A DNA stretch of 64,000 bases, taken from assembly GCA_025355965.1 (NCBI GenBank), contig JANXYR010000038.1, positions 1 through 64,000 on the forward strand, written 5' to 3'. This DNA is from Geobacteraceae bacterium (GTDB taxonomy: Bacteria > Desulfobacterota > Desulfuromonadia > Geobacterales > Pseudopelobacteraceae). Below the pieces are notes generated by a model. The model had not been told where the DNA came from. It saw only the letters and a program-made list of their open reading frames with translations, and ran no database searches. A program made the position numbers and the translations under genes. This document shows, in pieces, positions 7,297-18,808 of this stretch (its first letter is position 1; each line of letters begins with the position of its first letter).

Positions 7297-7686
7297 ATGA
7301 TTTCCCCTTCTTTTTATCACATTGCGATTTATTCGTTTGTTTCTGTGGTTCTGATCGGCGTGCTGTTGCTGGCTGCGTGGTGGTTGGGTGCCAAGCGCAC
7401 TTCAGCCGCCAAGCAGATGCCCTACGAATCAGGTGTTGCCCCCAGCGGTTCTGCTCGTCTTGCATGGCCGGTGCCATTTTATCTTGTTGCAATTTTTTTT
7501 ATTATTTTCGATGTCGAGGCAGCCTTCATCTTTACCTGGGCCGTAGCTTGGGATCTGTTGGGGATTGCCGGACTCGTTCAGATTACAGTTTTTATAACGA
7601 TCCTCTTCGCCGGACTCGTCTGGCTCTGGTTGAGGGGGGGGCTGGATTGGGGGCCTTCTCGTGAAGGGCGTACAAAGCGTGGATAA
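7297..7686 (+). CDS. nuoA: NADH-quinone oxidoreductase subunit A
   Basis: A 129-residue membrane subunit of complex I with three hydrophobic helices (about 8-30, 62-84, 90-112). Family hallmarks are present: the loop [12 protein letters not shown] and [17 protein letters not shown] at the start of helix 2, whose acidic residues matter for proton coupling near the quinone tunnel. The ATG has no visible ribosome site. The gene overlaps nuoBCD by up to 26 bases, so the two are co-translated. NuoA works only within the full complex, yet no further nuo genes follow nuoBCD here. Confidence 0.93.
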   Translation: MISPSFYHIAIYSFVSVVLIGVLLLAAWWLGAKRTSAAKQMPYESGVAPSGSARLAWPVPFYLVAIFFIIFDVEAAFIFTWAVAWDLLGIAGLVQITVFITILFAGLVWLWLRGGLDWGPSREGRTKRG

Positions 7687-10051
7687 CGAAATACCACAGA
7701 ATGTTATCCTGACCCGCCTCGATGATATGATCAACTGGGGGCGGGCCAATTCGCTCTGGCCGATGTTCTTCGGTCTTTCCTGCTGCTTTGTAGAAATGAT
7801 GACCGCATTCACCTCGCACTATGATGTGTCGCGCTTCGGAGCAGAGGTTCTTCGCGGTACGCCGCGCGAAGCGGATTTGATGGTGATCGCCGGCACCCCG
7901 TTTGTCAAGATGGCCCCCTCGATTCTGCATCTCTACGAACAGATGGCCGAACCCCGTTGGGTGATGGCTATGGGGAGCTGTGCCAATTCAGGTGGTATGT
8001 ACGATGTTTACAGCGTAGTACAGGGGATCAATCAGATTCTACCGGTGGATGTGTACGTCCCTGGTTGCCCACCAAGACCCGAGGCTTTTTTACAGGGGCT
8101 GATGCTGCTTCAGGAGAAGATCAGAACCGGTGAACGACCGACACGGTCGGTACTTCACATGCAGGGAGGATGGCAGGGGACAACTGTACCGGTACTGGTA
8201 CCTGGTGAAACTAAGTCCAATGACACCCGTGGACCTGGCATGGAGTCGATCAGCATCCGTGGTTCGGCTGCTGGCCATCCTACTGCGTTTCACCCCCGCT
8301 CTGACGAGATTTGGCGTCCCCCTGCTCCGCATCATGACTTCCCTGATTTCGGTTTGCCGGAGGAGGTCGGGCAGCTATTTGAAGGCCGGGTTTCTGTTGA
8401 CTCCGCTGCAACAGATATGTTGACGCTGCTGGCTCCATCAGCTCTTGTTCCAGCAATAATGAAACATCTCAAATCCCGTTCCGGTCCATCATTCAAGCGT
8501 CTGGAGGATATCGCAGCCGTCGATGATTCATGCCGCCGGGAGCGGAGCAGTTACCAGGATTTCACCCTCAATTACCACCTGCTTTCCTTTGACCAGCCCG
8601 GTTATCTCCGCATAAAGACAGAGCTGAGCGGCGATTCACCTGAAATACCCTCCGTCACATCCGTATTCCCTGCCGCCAACTGGTACGAAAGAGAAGTGTA
8701 TGATATGTACGGCATCCGCTTCAGCGGCCACCCCAACCTGCGCAGGATTCTGATGCCGCACGACTGGGAAGGGCATCCACTAAGAAAGAGCCATCCCTTC
8801 CGCGCCACCGAAATGAAGCCATATACGCTTGAGGACGCCCGCAGTCACGCTCCCCTCCCAGCTTCAGAATTTTTCGAACGGGTCGATGAAGGGGAGATGA
8901 TTCTTAATCTGGGGCCACAACATCCAGGTACCCATGGCATTATTCGCTGCATCCTTAAGCTCGATGGCGAGGAGATCCGCGATATCGATTTCGACATCGG
9001 CTACCACCATCGCGGGGCAGAAAAAATTGCTGAACGGCAGCAGTGGAACCAGTTTATTCCATACACCGACCGTATAGATTATCTGTCGGGAGTACAAAAC
9101 AACCTGGCTTACGTCAACTCGGTCGAGCGGCTCTGCGGGATTGCTGTTCCGGAGCGCGCTATCTACATCCGAGTCATGCTGGCTGAACTGTTCCGCATCG
9201 CCAGCCATCTGGTCTGGCTCGGAACATTCGCGGCCGACATTGGGGCTATGACACCGGTTTTCTACACATTCACCGATCGGGAAAAGATTTTTGATATTGT
9301 TGAGATGATTACCGGCGGGAGGATGCACCCCGCTTGGTTCCGCATCGGCGGAGTCGCCGAAGATTTACCGGAGGGGTGGCAGGTGCCGGTACGCGCCCTG
9401 CTCGAATGGATGCCGCCGCGCTTGAAAGAGTATGAGCAGCTGATCAACGGCAACCCAATCTTTCGTGAGCGGCTGAAGGGCGTCGGTGTCATTTCGCTGC
9501 AGGATGCCCAGGAGTGGGGATTGTCAGGGCCCAATCTTAGGGCATGTGGATTTGAGTGGGATCTGCGACGTAAAATACCGTATAGCGGTTATGATCGTTT
9601 TGATTTTGAGGTACCAACCGCAGAAGGTGGTGACTGTTGGGCCCGCTATCAAGTACGCATGCTGGAAATCAGACAGTCACTCCGAATCGTTGAACAGGCT
9701 ATGCGCGAGATGCCGGAGGGACGTTTTATTACGGACGACTATCGTTATGTGCTCCCGCAGAAACGGGACGCGTTGCAGAACATTGAGTCACTGATCCACC
9801 ACTTCGTCAACAGCAGTCGCGGCATGTCACCTCCACGAGGAGAAAACTACAGTGCCATTGAGGCTCCCAAAGGCGAGAACGGTTACTTCGCCGTATCAGA
9901 GGGCCTTTCAATTCCGTATCGTCTCCGCATCAAGACCCCCAGTTTCCCGCACATCCAAGCTCTACCTATCATGAGTCGCGGCTGGCTGGTCGCCGATTTT
10001 CTGGCGATCCTCGGATCAGTAGATTTTGTATTGGCGGATCTGGATCGGTAA
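7661..10051 (+). CDS. nuoBCD: NADH-quinone oxidoreductase fused subunit B/C/D
   Basis: One 796-codon frame joins three peripheral-arm subunits of complex I. NuoB (about 1-165) keeps the four N2-cluster cysteines Cys41, Cys42, Cys107 and Cys136. A Pro/Gly-rich linker (about 170-230) leads to NuoC (about 236-395, with [11 protein letters not shown] and H-P-L-R-K-S-H-P). NuoD (about 410-796) has [12 protein letters not shown] at the quinone site and the usual D-F-V-L-A-D-L-D-R end. NuoCD fusions are common in enterobacteria; the triple fusion is known from few lineages including some Geobacteraceae. GTG 7661 opens the frame, but GTG 7679 (GAAGGG upstream) may be the true start. It ends six bases from a convergent regulator. 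Confidence 0.93.
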   Translation: MKGVQSVDNEIPQNVILTRLDDMINWGRANSLWPMFFGLSCCFVEMMTAFTSHYDVSRFGAEVLRGTPREADLMVIAGTPFVKMAPSILHLYEQMAEPRWVMAMGSCANSGGMYDVYSVVQGINQILPVDVYVPGCPPRPEAFLQGLMLLQEKIRTGERPTRSVLHMQGGWQGTTVPVLVPGETKSNDTRGPGMESISIRGSAAGHPTAFHPRSDEIWRPPAPHHDFPDFGLPEEVGQLFEGRVSVDSAATDMLTLLAPSALVPAIMKHLKSRSGPSFKRLEDIAAVDDSCRRERSSYQDFTLNYHLLSFDQPGYLRIKTELSGDSPEIPSVTSVFPAANWYEREVYDMYGIRFSGHPNLRRILMPHDWEGHPLRKSHPFRATEMKPYTLEDARSHAPLPASEFFERVDEGEMILNLGPQHPGTHGIIRCILKLDGEEIRDIDFDIGYHHRGAEKIAERQQWNQFIPYTDRIDYLSGVQNNLAYVNSVERLCGIAVPERAIYIRVMLAELFRIASHLVWLGTFAADIGAMTPVFYTFTDREKIFDIVEMITGGRMHPAWFRIGGVAEDLPEGWQVPVRALLEWMPPRLKEYEQLINGNPIFRERLKGVGVISLQDAQEWGLSGPNLRACGFEWDLRRKIPYSGYDRFDFEVPTAEGGDCWARYQVRMLEIRQSLRIVEQAMREMPEGRFITDDYRYVLPQKRDALQNIESLIHHFVNSSRGMSPPRGENYSAIEAPKGENGYFAVSEGLSIPYRLRIKTPSFPHIQALPIMSRGWLVADFLAILGSVDFVLADLDR

Positions 10052-10057
10052 GTCAAT

Positions 10058-11140
10058 TCAGTGCTGTTCGCTCATTGATCTTTCGAAAATCCCGGCAATA
10101 TCGTCCTTGATTTCGTTAAATGCCGCTAGAATCGCCGGATCAAAATGTTCTGGTAATGTACGGCCATCGCCATTCAGGATAATGTCACAGGTTTTGGCGT
10201 GGTCAAAAGCCGGCTTGTATACCCGACTATTGCGCAAAGCATCATACTGGTCTACGAGCATAACTATCCGCCCCTCCAAAGGAATTCCCTCCCCCTTTAA
10301 ACCAGCAGGGTAACCGGTGCCATCCCAGTGTTCATGATGTGTGGCGGCAATAACTGCTCCCATCTTGAGCATCCTGTGTGAAGACCCTTTCAATATCCGC
10401 TCGCCAATTGTAGTGTGCAGCTTGATAGTCGCAAATTCCTCTGCCGTCAGAGCGCCCGGCTTGAGTAAAATAGAGTCCGGGATTCCTATCTTACCGACGT
10501 CATGCATTGCGCTGGCCACTGAGATATCGTCCACAAAGCTGTCATCCATGTTTAAATGGAGAGCCAGACTTCTGGCATACATGCCGACCCTCGAAATATG
10601 CAAACCGGTATCTTCATCCCGAAGCTCGGCAGCGGCTGTCAATCGTTCAATAATTTCCCGACTCATCTGGGTTATCTCTCCCAGAGCCGTATTGAGTTCA
10701 GCGGTTCTGGTCGCAACTGTGCGCTCCAATTCCACCTTGTAATTTTTTTCTATCTGGGTCAAACGTTTGAAATTGACCCCTTTTTCGACCGTGTGGACGA
10801 GTGACGGTGGCCGGTACGGCTTGATAATAAAATCAAACGCACCTTTTTGAATAGCCTTGACAGCCACATCCAGATCGGCATAAGCAGTCATCAGGACAAC
10901 CGGAGTTTCCTTGTCAAGAAAGCGAATCTTTTCGAGCAGTTCAAGGCCATCCATGATCGGCATATTGATGTCCGTTAGCACCAGATCAACCGGTTCCATA
11001 ACAAACTGCCTGACCGCTTCCTGACCGTTTGAAAAAGCACGTACTGAAAAGCCGAATTCTGTCAGCAGTGTCGTGACGCTCTCAAGAACAAAACGGTCGT
11101 CATCGACCACAAATATTTTACCGCCACCGGTATTATTCAT
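10058..11140 (-). CDS. Response regulator with HD-GYP output domain (c-di-GMP phosphodiesterase)
   Basis: Counted from ATG 11140 the protein has 360 residues. The receiver domain (about 8-125) has the acidic pair D-D-D, the phosphorylation site Asp57 in L-T-D-I-N-M-P and T-A-Y-A-D. A coiled linker follows, then an HD-GYP domain (about 160-345) with intact [10 protein letters not shown] and H-W-D-G-T-G-Y-P motifs, so it should hydrolyse c-di-GMP when phosphorylated. A longer frame begins at 11155, but ATG 11140 has a GAGGTG box and overlaps the kinase stop by eight bases. That overlap implies coupled translation and makes the upstream kinase its likely partner. Confidence 0.9.
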   Translation of the reverse strand: MNNTGGGKIFVVDDDRFVLESVTTLLTEFGFSVRAFSNGQEAVRQFVMEPVDLVLTDINMPIMDGLELLEKIRFLDKETPVVLMTAYADLDVAVKAIQKGAFDFIIKPYRPPSLVHTVEKGVNFKRLTQIEKNYKVELERTVATRTAELNTALGEITQMSREIIERLTAAAELRDEDTGLHISRVGMYARSLALHLNMDDSFVDDISVASAMHDVGKIGIPDSILLKPGALTAEEFATIKLHTTIGERILKGSSHRMLKMGAVIAATHHEHWDGTGYPAGLKGEGIPLEGRIVMLVDQYDALRNSRVYKPAFDHAKTCDIILNGDGRTLPEHFDPAILAAFNEIKDDIAGIFERSMSEQH

Positions 11141-14100
11141 TATCCAGCACCTCACGGATTTTCATCAGCAACTCTTTTGGAGTAAATGGCTTGGACAGAT
11201 AGCTCATCTCCTCATCCAGCCCCCCCTGACTTATTACCACGTCCCTAGCATAACCACTGCAAAACAATATTCGCATATCCGGGTCAATCTTTCGGATAGC
11301 ATCATATACACAACGACCATTCATTTTTGGCATAATAACGTCGAGAATAACCAAGCTGATACGCCCGTTATGCTCACGAAATTTCTCCAGTGCTTCCTCA
11401 CCATCAACCACATCAATAACGGAATAGCCGAACTCTTCCAATATTTCCTTGCCAAACAAACGGGTCGTTTCATCGTCTTCAGCCAATAGGATATAGCCTC
11501 CCCCTTTGACATCCTCTACGTTCTCTTCAGCTTTTTCAACACTAACAACAGGGGCCAAATCCAGTAGCGGCAGATAAATCTGGAAAATTGTGCCTAGGCC
11601 AACGGTGCTGTGGCAGACAGTATATCCCTTGTGGTCCTTAATGATGCCGTAGACGATTGAAAGACCCAGACCGGTCCCCTTGCCAAACTCTTTGGTGGTA
11701 TAGAACGGCTCGAAGATATGCTTCACAACTTCTGCATTCATACCGACGCCACTGTCAGCAAAGGTCAGAAGGGCATACCTGCCCGGAGTGCCGAAGCCCC
11801 TGGCAAGAATGAAATCAGAATTGAGGGTAACGGCTTCGGTTTTAATGTTTATTGAACCACCGTGTGGCAGAGCATCACGGGCGTTGGTCGCGAGATTCAT
11901 CAGCACCTGTTCCATTTGACCGCTGTCCGCCATAATTGCTAATTCATTAGGATCAAGGTTTATTTCAAGATGGATGTCCTCGCTGATAAGCCGCAGCAGT
12001 AACTGATGGACACGGTTGATTATTTCATTTAGTTCAACAGCTACCGGGTTAGAGGCCTGTTTGCGGCTGAAAGCCAGCAACCCCTGGGTAAGTCTTGCAC
12101 CACGCTCTGCAGTAGCGGCAATCTGTTCGGCGTGCTTTTTCATGGGACTGTCGTCGGGAAGCTTGAGCTGCATGATACTGGCATAACCAACAATAGCCGT
12201 TAGAATATTATTGAAGTCATGGGCGATGCCGCCGGCTAACTGACCGATTGCATCCATTTTCTGTGCTTGCCGGAGCTGCCCCTCCAACTGTTTACGTTCG
12301 GTAATATCCTCTTTGATGGCAACAAAATGAGTAATGGCATAGCTGTTGTCCCTGATCGGTGCAATCATGGCCAATTCCCAATACAAATCACCATCCTTTT
12401 TGCGGTTGTGAAATTCACCGCGCCATTCACCACCTGCAAGAATGGTTTCCCACAACTGTTTGTATTCTTCTTTACTGGTTTCTCCAGTTTTAAGAAATTT
12501 TGGATTTTTACCGACTACTTCATCAAGAGTATAGCCGGTCAGCTTGGTAAAATGCGGGTTGACATACTCAATAGTACCTTTTGTATCGGTAATCACAATT
12601 GAAGCGGGGTTCTGTTCAACAGCCACCGAAAGTTTGCGCAGGTGTTCTTCGGCCTTTATCCTTTCGGCCAGCTCCCTTTGTGACTCATCATTAAGACGAG
12701 CATTTTCAAGAGCCAGAGATGCCAGTTCACCAAACTGAACTAGAAGCTCCAGCTGTTCATAGTTCAGCTGAACCCCTTCGTCAACAAAAGCAACGCCGAG
12801 AACTCCGACTATCTCATTTCCGGACTTAAGGGGCACACCAGCCATAGCCCTCAGTACATCCCGGTCTGAGTCTGGCAGGCGACCTTCCCAGCGGCTGTAA
12901 TCATCAATATTACACAGTTTCCCGGTACTCCAGATACGCCCGGCTATACCCTCTCCCGGCCTGATAGGATAGTGGTGAAGACGGTTATAAATACCGCTCT
13001 GAAATACCATCTCCATTTCTGTTCCAGCAGCATTTTTGAGATACACATAGCAATGTTCCGTACCGACAAGGCTACCGGCACGGACAACGAGAGTCTGCAC
13101 CAAACCGGCAACGTCCGATCTGCTGATCAACCCCAGGGTCGTTTCGTGCAGTGCATGCAGGTATTCGTTCTGGCGCTGGAGTTGTGCGTCAGCATATTCA
13201 TATCTGTCCAGATCACTTTCCAGCCTGTCCCGTTGAAGATCGCTTTCCCTGACAAGCTTATTAAATGCGCGCCCCAGAGTCGCTATTTCGTCTTCCCCAT
13301 ACACCGGGAATAATCGATCGTCACCCTTTTTGTCCTTCAATTTTTCTACGTGACCGGTAAGCTGGTTAATGGGGGACATAAGTCGTTTAAGATAGCGGCG
13401 CATGAACAAAAACATGGCCAACAGGAATAGTGGCAGGGAGATCATAAAGATATTTCTCACCCGGTTGACAGGCAGATAAGCTTCGGACAACGGCAAGTTA
13501 ACACCGATTATCCACTCTTTGGACTTCAGCCGTTTAAAGGTGGCCAAGGTTTCCAGGCCACGGGAATTAATGGTTTCTCCAGTTCCTTCAAAACCGTTTA
13601 TGGAACGATCCAGCAACTTGTTGGCACCGGGTGGAATATCCTGTTTCATGATCCGCTTATGATCCGGGTGAACAATCATTGTCCTGTTAGTGTCAAAGAG
13701 AAACATATAACCGGCCCGACCGATCTTGCGCTGGCTGAGCCCGCCCAAAAAGTTGGACTGCAGCAGATCTATACTGCCGCCAAGTATGACAATCACATTA
13801 CCGTTTGCATCCAGAATCGGTGCAGTCAGCATGATAGAGGGATGATGGTGAGATTGAGAAGAAATGTAGGGATCAGATATATATTTGGTTTTGGTAGCCA
13901 AGGTTTTTTTCATATAGTCCCGGGAGGAGACATCATTACCGGTGCGGGAAAGTCCCAATGGCAGTTCGGCAACTATATGCCCACCGGCGTCGAATAGAAA
14001 AACCCCATTATCAAAAAGCCAGGTGCTTTCTGCATGATCCATCAGGAATTCAAGAGCTTTCTGGGGGTCAGAAACAATTTGTGGGTTAATTTTACTGGCA

Positions 14101-14309
14101 AGGGCAAGCAGTTGTTTGTGCGTTTCAGTTAGCTTTTGATCCACTGCATCTACCTGATTGGATACAATTTGAAACTGCTGGTTGGAAATTGATTCTTTGA
14201 TATATCGCTGTAGGAGATGTTGTATCAAAAACAGCAGACAAAATAGTGCTATCGTCACAAACAAGGGAAAGAGGAGCGTGACTTTGGTTTTCAGGCTGCA
14301 TCTAAACAT
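11133..14309 (-). CDS. Hybrid sensor histidine kinase (Cache-HAMP-GAF-PAS-HisKA-HATPase-REC)
   Basis: A 1058-residue membrane sensor. Order of parts: transmembrane helix (about 11-31), periplasmic double Cache ligand domain (about 35-280), second helix (about 285-304), HAMP (305-358), coiled coil, GAF (about 385-540), PAS with PAC (about 560-675), HisKA with His697 in G-G-I-A-H-D-F-N-N, HATPase (about 795-915, G-K-G-T-G-L-G-L-S), and a C-terminal receiver (about 935-1055) with L-V-I-L-D-V-I-M-P. Cache domains bind small periplasmic ligands; which one is unknown. It probably passes phosphate through its own receiver to the HD-GYP regulator it overlaps by eight bases. AGG stands eight bases before the ATG. 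Confidence 0.92.
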   Translation of the reverse strand: MFRCSLKTKVTLLFPLFVTIALFCLLFLIQHLLQRYIKESISNQQFQIVSNQVDAVDQKLTETHKQLLALASKINPQIVSDPQKALEFLMDHAESTWLFDNGVFLFDAGGHIVAELPLGLSRTGNDVSSRDYMKKTLATKTKYISDPYISSQSHHHPSIMLTAPILDANGNVIVILGGSIDLLQSNFLGGLSQRKIGRAGYMFLFDTNRTMIVHPDHKRIMKQDIPPGANKLLDRSINGFEGTGETINSRGLETLATFKRLKSKEWIIGVNLPLSEAYLPVNRVRNIFMISLPLFLLAMFLFMRRYLKRLMSPINQLTGHVEKLKDKKGDDRLFPVYGEDEIATLGRAFNKLVRESDLQRDRLESDLDRYEYADAQLQRQNEYLHALHETTLGLISRSDVAGLVQTLVVRAGSLVGTEHCYVYLKNAAGTEMEMVFQSGIYNRLHHYPIRPGEGIAGRIWSTGKLCNIDDYSRWEGRLPDSDRDVLRAMAGVPLKSGNEIVGVLGVAFVDEGVQLNYEQLELLVQFGELASLALENARLNDESQRELAERIKAEEHLRKLSVAVEQNPASIVITDTKGTIEYVNPHFTKLTGYTLDEVVGKNPKFLKTGETSKEEYKQLWETILAGGEWRGEFHNRKKDGDLYWELAMIAPIRDNSYAITHFVAIKEDITERKQLEGQLRQAQKMDAIGQLAGGIAHDFNNILTAIVGYASIMQLKLPDDSPMKKHAEQIAATAERGARLTQGLLAFSRKQASNPVAVELNEIINRVHQLLLRLISEDIHLEINLDPNELAIMADSGQMEQVLMNLATNARDALPHGGSINIKTEAVTLNSDFILARGFGTPGRYALLTFADSGVGMNAEVVKHIFEPFYTTKEFGKGTGLGLSIVYGIIKDHKGYTVCHSTVGLGTIFQIYLPLLDLAPVVSVEKAEENVEDVKGGGYILLAEDDETTRLFGKEILEEFGYSVIDVVDGEEALEKFREHNGRISLVILDVIMPKMNGRCVYDAIRKIDPDMRILFCSGYARDVVISQGGLDEEMSYLSKPFTPKELLMKIREVLDNE

Positions 14310-14473
14310 TATTTATACCTGCGTTCTGTCGTGGCAGTTGACAAACATGATCCGGACAATACCACAGTTTTGCTCAGTTAGTTATATCGAATTTATTGCC
14401 CATAGATAATTTTCAGAATAATTTGTCCGAATTATTTCATAAGAATGTGCTGCACGCTTTAGCCAACATTTCT

Positions 14474-14503
14474 TTGGACAAGAGCCTGCCCATAAAGTAG
14501 TAT
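14474..14503 (+). promoter_or_regulatory. Possible sigma-70 promoter of the murA-his operon
   Basis: TTGGAC (14474-14479), an 18-base spacer and TAGTAT (14498-14503) precede the murA start by 35 bases. It is the best match in the 229-base gap between the divergent kinase and murA genes, though the spacer is one base longer than ideal. Confidence 0.4.
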
Positions 14504-14538
14504 GGCAAAATTTATAGACATAAAGAGGAGCATTTAGA

Positions 14539-15792
14539 TTGGACAAACTCATTATCAAAGGTGGTAATAAACTTAGAGGGGACGTAACTGTCAGCGGTTC
14601 CAAGAACGCCTCACTTCCTATTTTTGTCGCTACAATTCTGGCCCCTGGCATCAATCAGATCAGCAATGTGCCTTTTCTACGTGATATTAACACCACCATT
14701 AAAGTGTTGGAATCGCTTGGCGCTCAGGTTGAAGGAAACGGCAATATTGTTAGAATAGATACAACTGGCATCAACAGCCATGAAGCAACCTATGACCTGG
14801 TCAAAACCATGCGGGCCTCAGTATTGGTGCTTGGCCCGCTTCTGGCTCGTTTCGGCAAGGCGCGGGTCTCGTTGCCCGGAGGGTGTGCCATCGGAGCCCG
14901 CCCGATAAACCTTCATCTGAAGGGACTACAGGCGCTCGGCGCTGAAATAAAACTTGAGCATGGTTATGTCGAAGCAAAATGTCGACAACTTAAAGGTGCC
15001 CGCATTAACTTCGACATCTCGACGGTCGGCGGCACCGAGCATCTGATGATGGCAGCAGCAACCGCGAAAGGTGAAACCTTGCTGGAAAATGCCGCCCGTG
15101 AACCGGAAATTGTTGATCTGGCTCTCTATTTGAATCGCATGGGGGCCAGGATCGAAGGGGCCGGAACCGACACAATAAGGATTCAGGGCGTATCCGAACT
15201 TGTAGCAGCTGATTACGAGGTAATGCCGGACAGGATCGAGGCCGGCACTTTTATGATCGCGGCAGCGATGACAGGAGGTAACATTCGCATTCACCGCATG
15301 AAGCTTGAACATCTGGATGCTCTGTCATTCAAAATGCAGGATGCAGGAGTTGAAATTACCAGCCGTGATGGCGTCGTTATGGTCAAAGGTCCTAAACAGG
15401 TCAAGAGCGTCAACATAAAAACCCGCCCTTATCCCGGCTTTCCTACCGACATGCAGGCACAATTTATGTCTATGATGTGCGTGGCTGAAGGGGCCAGCGT
15501 CATCTCGGAAAATATCTTCGAAAACCGGTTCATGCATGTATCAGAATTGCAGCGTTTTGGTGCCGACATCACTGTTGAAGGGAGTACCGCCACAGTCAAA
15601 GGGGTTAAAAAGCTATCCGGTGCTCCGGTTATGGCTACTGATCTGCGGGCTTCGGCTTCATTGATCCTGGCAGGTCTGGCAGCAGAAGGTACTACCGAAG
15701 TCACCCGCATCTACCATCTGGATCGCGGTTATGAATCGATCGAGAAAAAATTTGCCGCTCTGGGTGCGGATATTGTGAGAGTTAAAGAATGA
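14539..15792 (+). CDS. murA: UDP-N-acetylglucosamine 1-carboxyvinyltransferase
   Basis: A 417-residue enolpyruvyl transferase, the usual MurA length. It adds enolpyruvate from PEP to UDP-GlcNAc, the first committed step of peptidoglycan synthesis in the cytoplasm. The N-terminal G-S-K-N-A (Lys22, Asn23), the loop [10 protein letters not shown] with the fosfomycin-target cysteine at Cys116, and F-P-T-D-M-Q-A-Q-F are all present. The start is TTG at 14539 with AGAGGAG eight bases upstream. Its stop overlaps the hisG start by four bases (ATGA), so murA leads the histidine operon. Confidence 0.96.
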   Translation: MDKLIIKGGNKLRGDVTVSGSKNASLPIFVATILAPGINQISNVPFLRDINTTIKVLESLGAQVEGNGNIVRIDTTGINSHEATYDLVKTMRASVLVLGPLLARFGKARVSLPGGCAIGARPINLHLKGLQALGAEIKLEHGYVEAKCRQLKGARINFDISTVGGTEHLMMAAATAKGETLLENAAREPEIVDLALYLNRMGARIEGAGTDTIRIQGVSELVAADYEVMPDRIEAGTFMIAAAMTGGNIRIHRMKLEHLDALSFKMQDAGVEITSRDGVVMVKGPKQVKSVNIKTRPYPGFPTDMQAQFMSMMCVAEGASVISENIFENRFMHVSELQRFGADITVEGSTATVKGVKKLSGAPVMATDLRASASLILAGLAAEGTTEVTRIYHLDRGYESIEKKFAALGADIVRVKE

Positions 15793-16436
15793 GTGACTGG
15801 ATTACCATAGCTATCCCTAAGGGACGTATTCTCGAAGAGTCTGTTGAGATGTTCAGCCAGATCGGCATCGACTGCCGCGAACTGCTCTCAGACTCCCGCA
15901 AGCTGATCTTCGAAAACCAGGAACAGCGGATGCGCTATATGATAGTAAGAGCCACGGATGTGCCGACGTACGTGGAATACGGCAGTGCCGACCTTGGAAT
16001 CGTGGGCAAAGATACACTGATGGAACAGTGCAAAGACGTCTATGAACCTCTCGACCTGAAATTTGGCTACTGCCGCATGATGGTAGCCGAACCGGCTAAT
16101 CTGGCCAAAGCTGATGACCCATCCTGCTGGTCGCATATTCGCATTGCGACCAAATATCCGCATGTGACTGAGAACTTTTTTGCCGCTAAAGGGGTGCAGG
16201 TTGAGATCATAAAACTCTATGGTTCGATCGAACTGGCACCGCTTGTCGGCCTCTCCGACCGGATTGTCGATCTGGTCTCAACCGGCGAGACAATGCGTCA
16301 GAACGGTCTGGTCGAGGTTGAAACCATTGCCGAGATTACCACGCGCCTGATAGTTAACCGGGCCAGCCTGAAAACAAAAAACAAACGTATTTCACAAATT
16401 ATTCAGGGATTGGAGCAGCTGCTCCAGTCGCACTGA
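15789..16436 (+). CDS. hisG: ATP phosphoribosyltransferase, short form
   Basis: A 215-residue catalytic domain, lacking the C-terminal regulatory domain of long HisG proteins. It joins ATP and PRPP in the first step of histidine synthesis. Visible features include I-P-K-G-R-I near the start, [12 protein letters not shown] near 65-76 and D-L-V-S-T-G-E-T-M near 160-168, which binds the phosphates of PRPP. Short-form enzymes work as a hetero-octamer with HisZ. No hisZ is in this window, so it must lie elsewhere. The gene overlaps murA by four bases and precedes hisD by 13. Confidence 0.95.
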   Translation: MSDWITIAIPKGRILEESVEMFSQIGIDCRELLSDSRKLIFENQEQRMRYMIVRATDVPTYVEYGSADLGIVGKDTLMEQCKDVYEPLDLKFGYCRMMVAEPANLAKADDPSCWSHIRIATKYPHVTENFFAAKGVQVEIIKLYGSIELAPLVGLSDRIVDLVSTGETMRQNGLVEVETIAEITTRLIVNRASLKTKNKRISQIIQGLEQLLQSH

Positions 16437-16449
16437 GCAAGGTATATTT

Positions 16450-17742
16450 ATGCTTTTTCTCGACATCAATGATCCCGGTTTCACTCAAAAGTTCGACGCC
16501 ATCCTCTCACGCGGAGAAGAAAGTGGGCGCGAAGTTGAACAGACCGTACTTGACATCATCGCTGATGTCCGTCATCGCGGTGATGCGGCTCTGCTTGAAC
16601 TTACCCGCCGTTTTGACAGACTGGAAGCAGCATCAGTTGCAGAATTGGAGGTTACCGCTGCAGAGATTGATGCGGCTTTTACTCAGGTTTCAGCCGAAGA
16701 AATCGCCGCACTCCGTTTGGCTGTAGCAAGGGTTACCAGTTTCCACGAAAAGCAGAAGCAGCAGACCTGGATCTCTACCGAAGAGCCTGACATCATGCTG
16801 GGACAGAAGGTTACCCCTCTATCAAGGGTAGGTATCTACGTTCCTGGCGGCAAGGCCAGTTATCCAAGCAGTGTTATAATGAACGCTGTTCCAGCAAAAG
16901 TTGCAGGAGTCGGTGAAATCATCATGGTGGCACCCTCCCCCGGTGGCGAGATCAGCCCTCACGTACTGGTAGCCGCCAACCTTTCAGGTGTTCACCGCAT
17001 TTTCAGGATCGGCGGGGCGCAGGCTGTTGCTGCTCTGGCTTATGGTACGGCAACTATTCCAAAAGTTGACAAGATAACCGGGCCGGGCAATATATATGTC
17101 GCCACGGCAAAAAAACTGGTATTTGGCCAAGTCGGCATCGATATGATCGCCGGACCCAGCGAGATTCTGGTCATCAACGATGGTAGCGGCAACCCCGCCC
17201 ACATCGCCGCTGACCTCCTTTCTCAGGCAGAGCATGATGAACTCGCTTCGTCAATCCTGATCACTACCGACCGATACTTTGCAGAAAAAGTGGCTGTCGA
17301 AGTAGAGATGCAGCTGACAACACTTTCCCGTGAGACCATCGCCCGAGCTTCCTGGGAAAAGTATGGAGCAATTATTGTTGCAGATACGCTGGACGAGGTA
17401 ATTGCATTTTCCAACCGGATTGCTCCGGAGCATCTTGAGTTGGCTGTATCCGATCCGTTTGCTATTCTTGCGCAGATCACCAACGCCGGCGCGATCTTTA
17501 TGGGGCACTGGACACCCGAGGCGGCCGGCGATTATCTGGCCGGCCCCAACCACACCCTGCCTACAGGCGGCACATCGCGCTTCTTCTCTCCACTTTCGGT
17601 TGATGATTTTGTTAAGAAATCTTCTATTGTGTATTTTTCAAAGAGTGGGCTGCAGCGACTGGGTACCGACATTGTTAGAATTGCCGGACTGGAAGGACTG
17701 GAAGCACATGGCCGGTCTGTCTCAATTCGACAGGAGAAATAG
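16450..17742 (+). CDS. hisD: Histidinol dehydrogenase
   Basis: A 430-residue NAD-dependent enzyme that performs the last two oxidations, L-histidinol to L-histidine. Family signatures are present: [13 protein letters not shown] near 128-140, [11 protein letters not shown] near 208-218, [11 protein letters not shown] near 230-240 and A-E-H-D near 260, which supplies zinc and catalytic ligands, plus P-E-H-L-E-L near 325-330. Length is typical. It sits second in the his genes, 13 bases after hisG and directly before hisC. Confidence 0.96.
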   Translation: MLFLDINDPGFTQKFDAILSRGEESGREVEQTVLDIIADVRHRGDAALLELTRRFDRLEAASVAELEVTAAEIDAAFTQVSAEEIAALRLAVARVTSFHEKQKQQTWISTEEPDIMLGQKVTPLSRVGIYVPGGKASYPSSVIMNAVPAKVAGVGEIIMVAPSPGGEISPHVLVAANLSGVHRIFRIGGAQAVAALAYGTATIPKVDKITGPGNIYVATAKKLVFGQVGIDMIAGPSEILVINDGSGNPAHIAADLLSQAEHDELASSILITTDRYFAEKVAVEVEMQLTTLSRETIARASWEKYGAIIVADTLDEVIAFSNRIAPEHLELAVSDPFAILAQITNAGAIFMGHWTPEAAGDYLAGPNHTLPTGGTSRFFSPLSVDDFVKKSSIVYFSKSGLQRLGTDIVRIAGLEGLEAHGRSVSIRQEK

Positions 17743-17743
17743 A

Positions 17744-18796
17744 ATGCGTTATCTTCGACCTGAAATAGCAGCAATGAACGGTTACGTCCCCGGTTACCAA
17801 CCTCCGGACATCACGTCCTGGATTAAACTAAACACCAACGAAAACCCCTATCCACCATCGCCAAAAGTTGTAGAAGCGATTCTGGCCGAGATTGGAAGTG
17901 ACGGCGCTTCCCTGCGAGCGTACCCGTGCGCTTCCAGCCAGAAACTTCGTGAAGCGGCAGGTGAGCTGTACGGCTTTGATCCATCCTGGATCATAATGGC
18001 CAACGGTTCCGACGAAGTGCTTAACAATCTTATCAGAGCGTGCGCCGGAGAAGGGCAGGATGTCGGATATGTGCATCCATCCTATTCCTACTATTCAACG
18101 TTGGCTGAAATTCAGGGGGCTGCAGTATGCACCTACGGCTTGTCCGATTCGTTCAAGATTGAAGCGTTTCCGGAGTATTACCACGGTAAAGTTTTCTTCC
18201 TGACCACCCCCAACTCACCACTCGGTTTTGCTTTCTCACTGGAATACATCGAGGAACTTGCGCAAAATTGCAGCGGACTGTTGGTAATTGATGAAGCTTA
18301 TGCCGACTTTGCCGATTGGAACGCCCTCGAATTGGTAAAAAAATACGAAAATATTGTTATCACCCGTACCCTTTCAAAAAGTTACGCCCTGGCAGGAATG
18401 CGCCTCGGGCTTGCCATTGCGCGTCCTGAAATCATAGCCGCACTGGACAAAATCCGTGATCACTACAACCTTGATCGATTGGCACAGGCTGCCTGTATTG
18501 CCGCTCTGCAGGATCAATCATATTTCCATGAATCCTGCCGTAAAATCATAGAAACCCGTGAATGGTTCACCAGAGAATTATCTGCAATCGGCTATGACGT
18601 GATACCTTCTCAAGCAAATTTTGTCTTTGCATCACCGCCGGATAGAAACGGCCTGCGGGTTTATAATGGTTTGTACGAGCGCAAAATTCTTGTTCGGCTA
18701 CTCTCCGACCCGCTGCTGGCACATGGCCTGCGGATATCCATAGGGACTCGCGAAGAGATGAAAATTACGTTAGCTATCATCAAAGACATCGGATAA
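17744..18796 (+). CDS. hisC: Histidinol-phosphate aminotransferase
   Basis: A 350-residue fold-type I PLP enzyme that converts imidazole-acetol phosphate to histidinol phosphate. [12 protein letters not shown] near residue 29 and the PLP lysine in [14 protein letters not shown] near 210-223 identify the HisC branch. The open frame extends upstream to 17402, but only as antisense-free overlap with hisD. ATG 17744 follows CAGGAG by seven bases and lies directly after the hisD stop, and the protein begins with the usual N-terminal helix there. Confidence 0.95.
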   Translation: MRYLRPEIAAMNGYVPGYQPPDITSWIKLNTNENPYPPSPKVVEAILAEIGSDGASLRAYPCASSQKLREAAGELYGFDPSWIIMANGSDEVLNNLIRACAGEGQDVGYVHPSYSYYSTLAEIQGAAVCTYGLSDSFKIEAFPEYYHGKVFFLTTPNSPLGFAFSLEYIEELAQNCSGLLVIDEAYADFADWNALELVKKYENIVITRTLSKSYALAGMRLGLAIARPEIIAALDKIRDHYNLDRLAQAACIAALQDQSYFHESCRKIIETREWFTRELSAIGYDVIPSQANFVFASPPDRNGLRVYNGLYERKILVRLLSDPLLAHGLRISIGTREEMKITLAIIKDIG

Positions 18797-18808
18797 AAGG
18801 AGATTTTA

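Noticed and set aside
17402-17743. Long N-terminal extension of hisC
   Set aside because: It overlaps hisD entirely, has no homology to aminotransferases, and ATG 17744 has a ribosome site and the normal HisC N-terminus.
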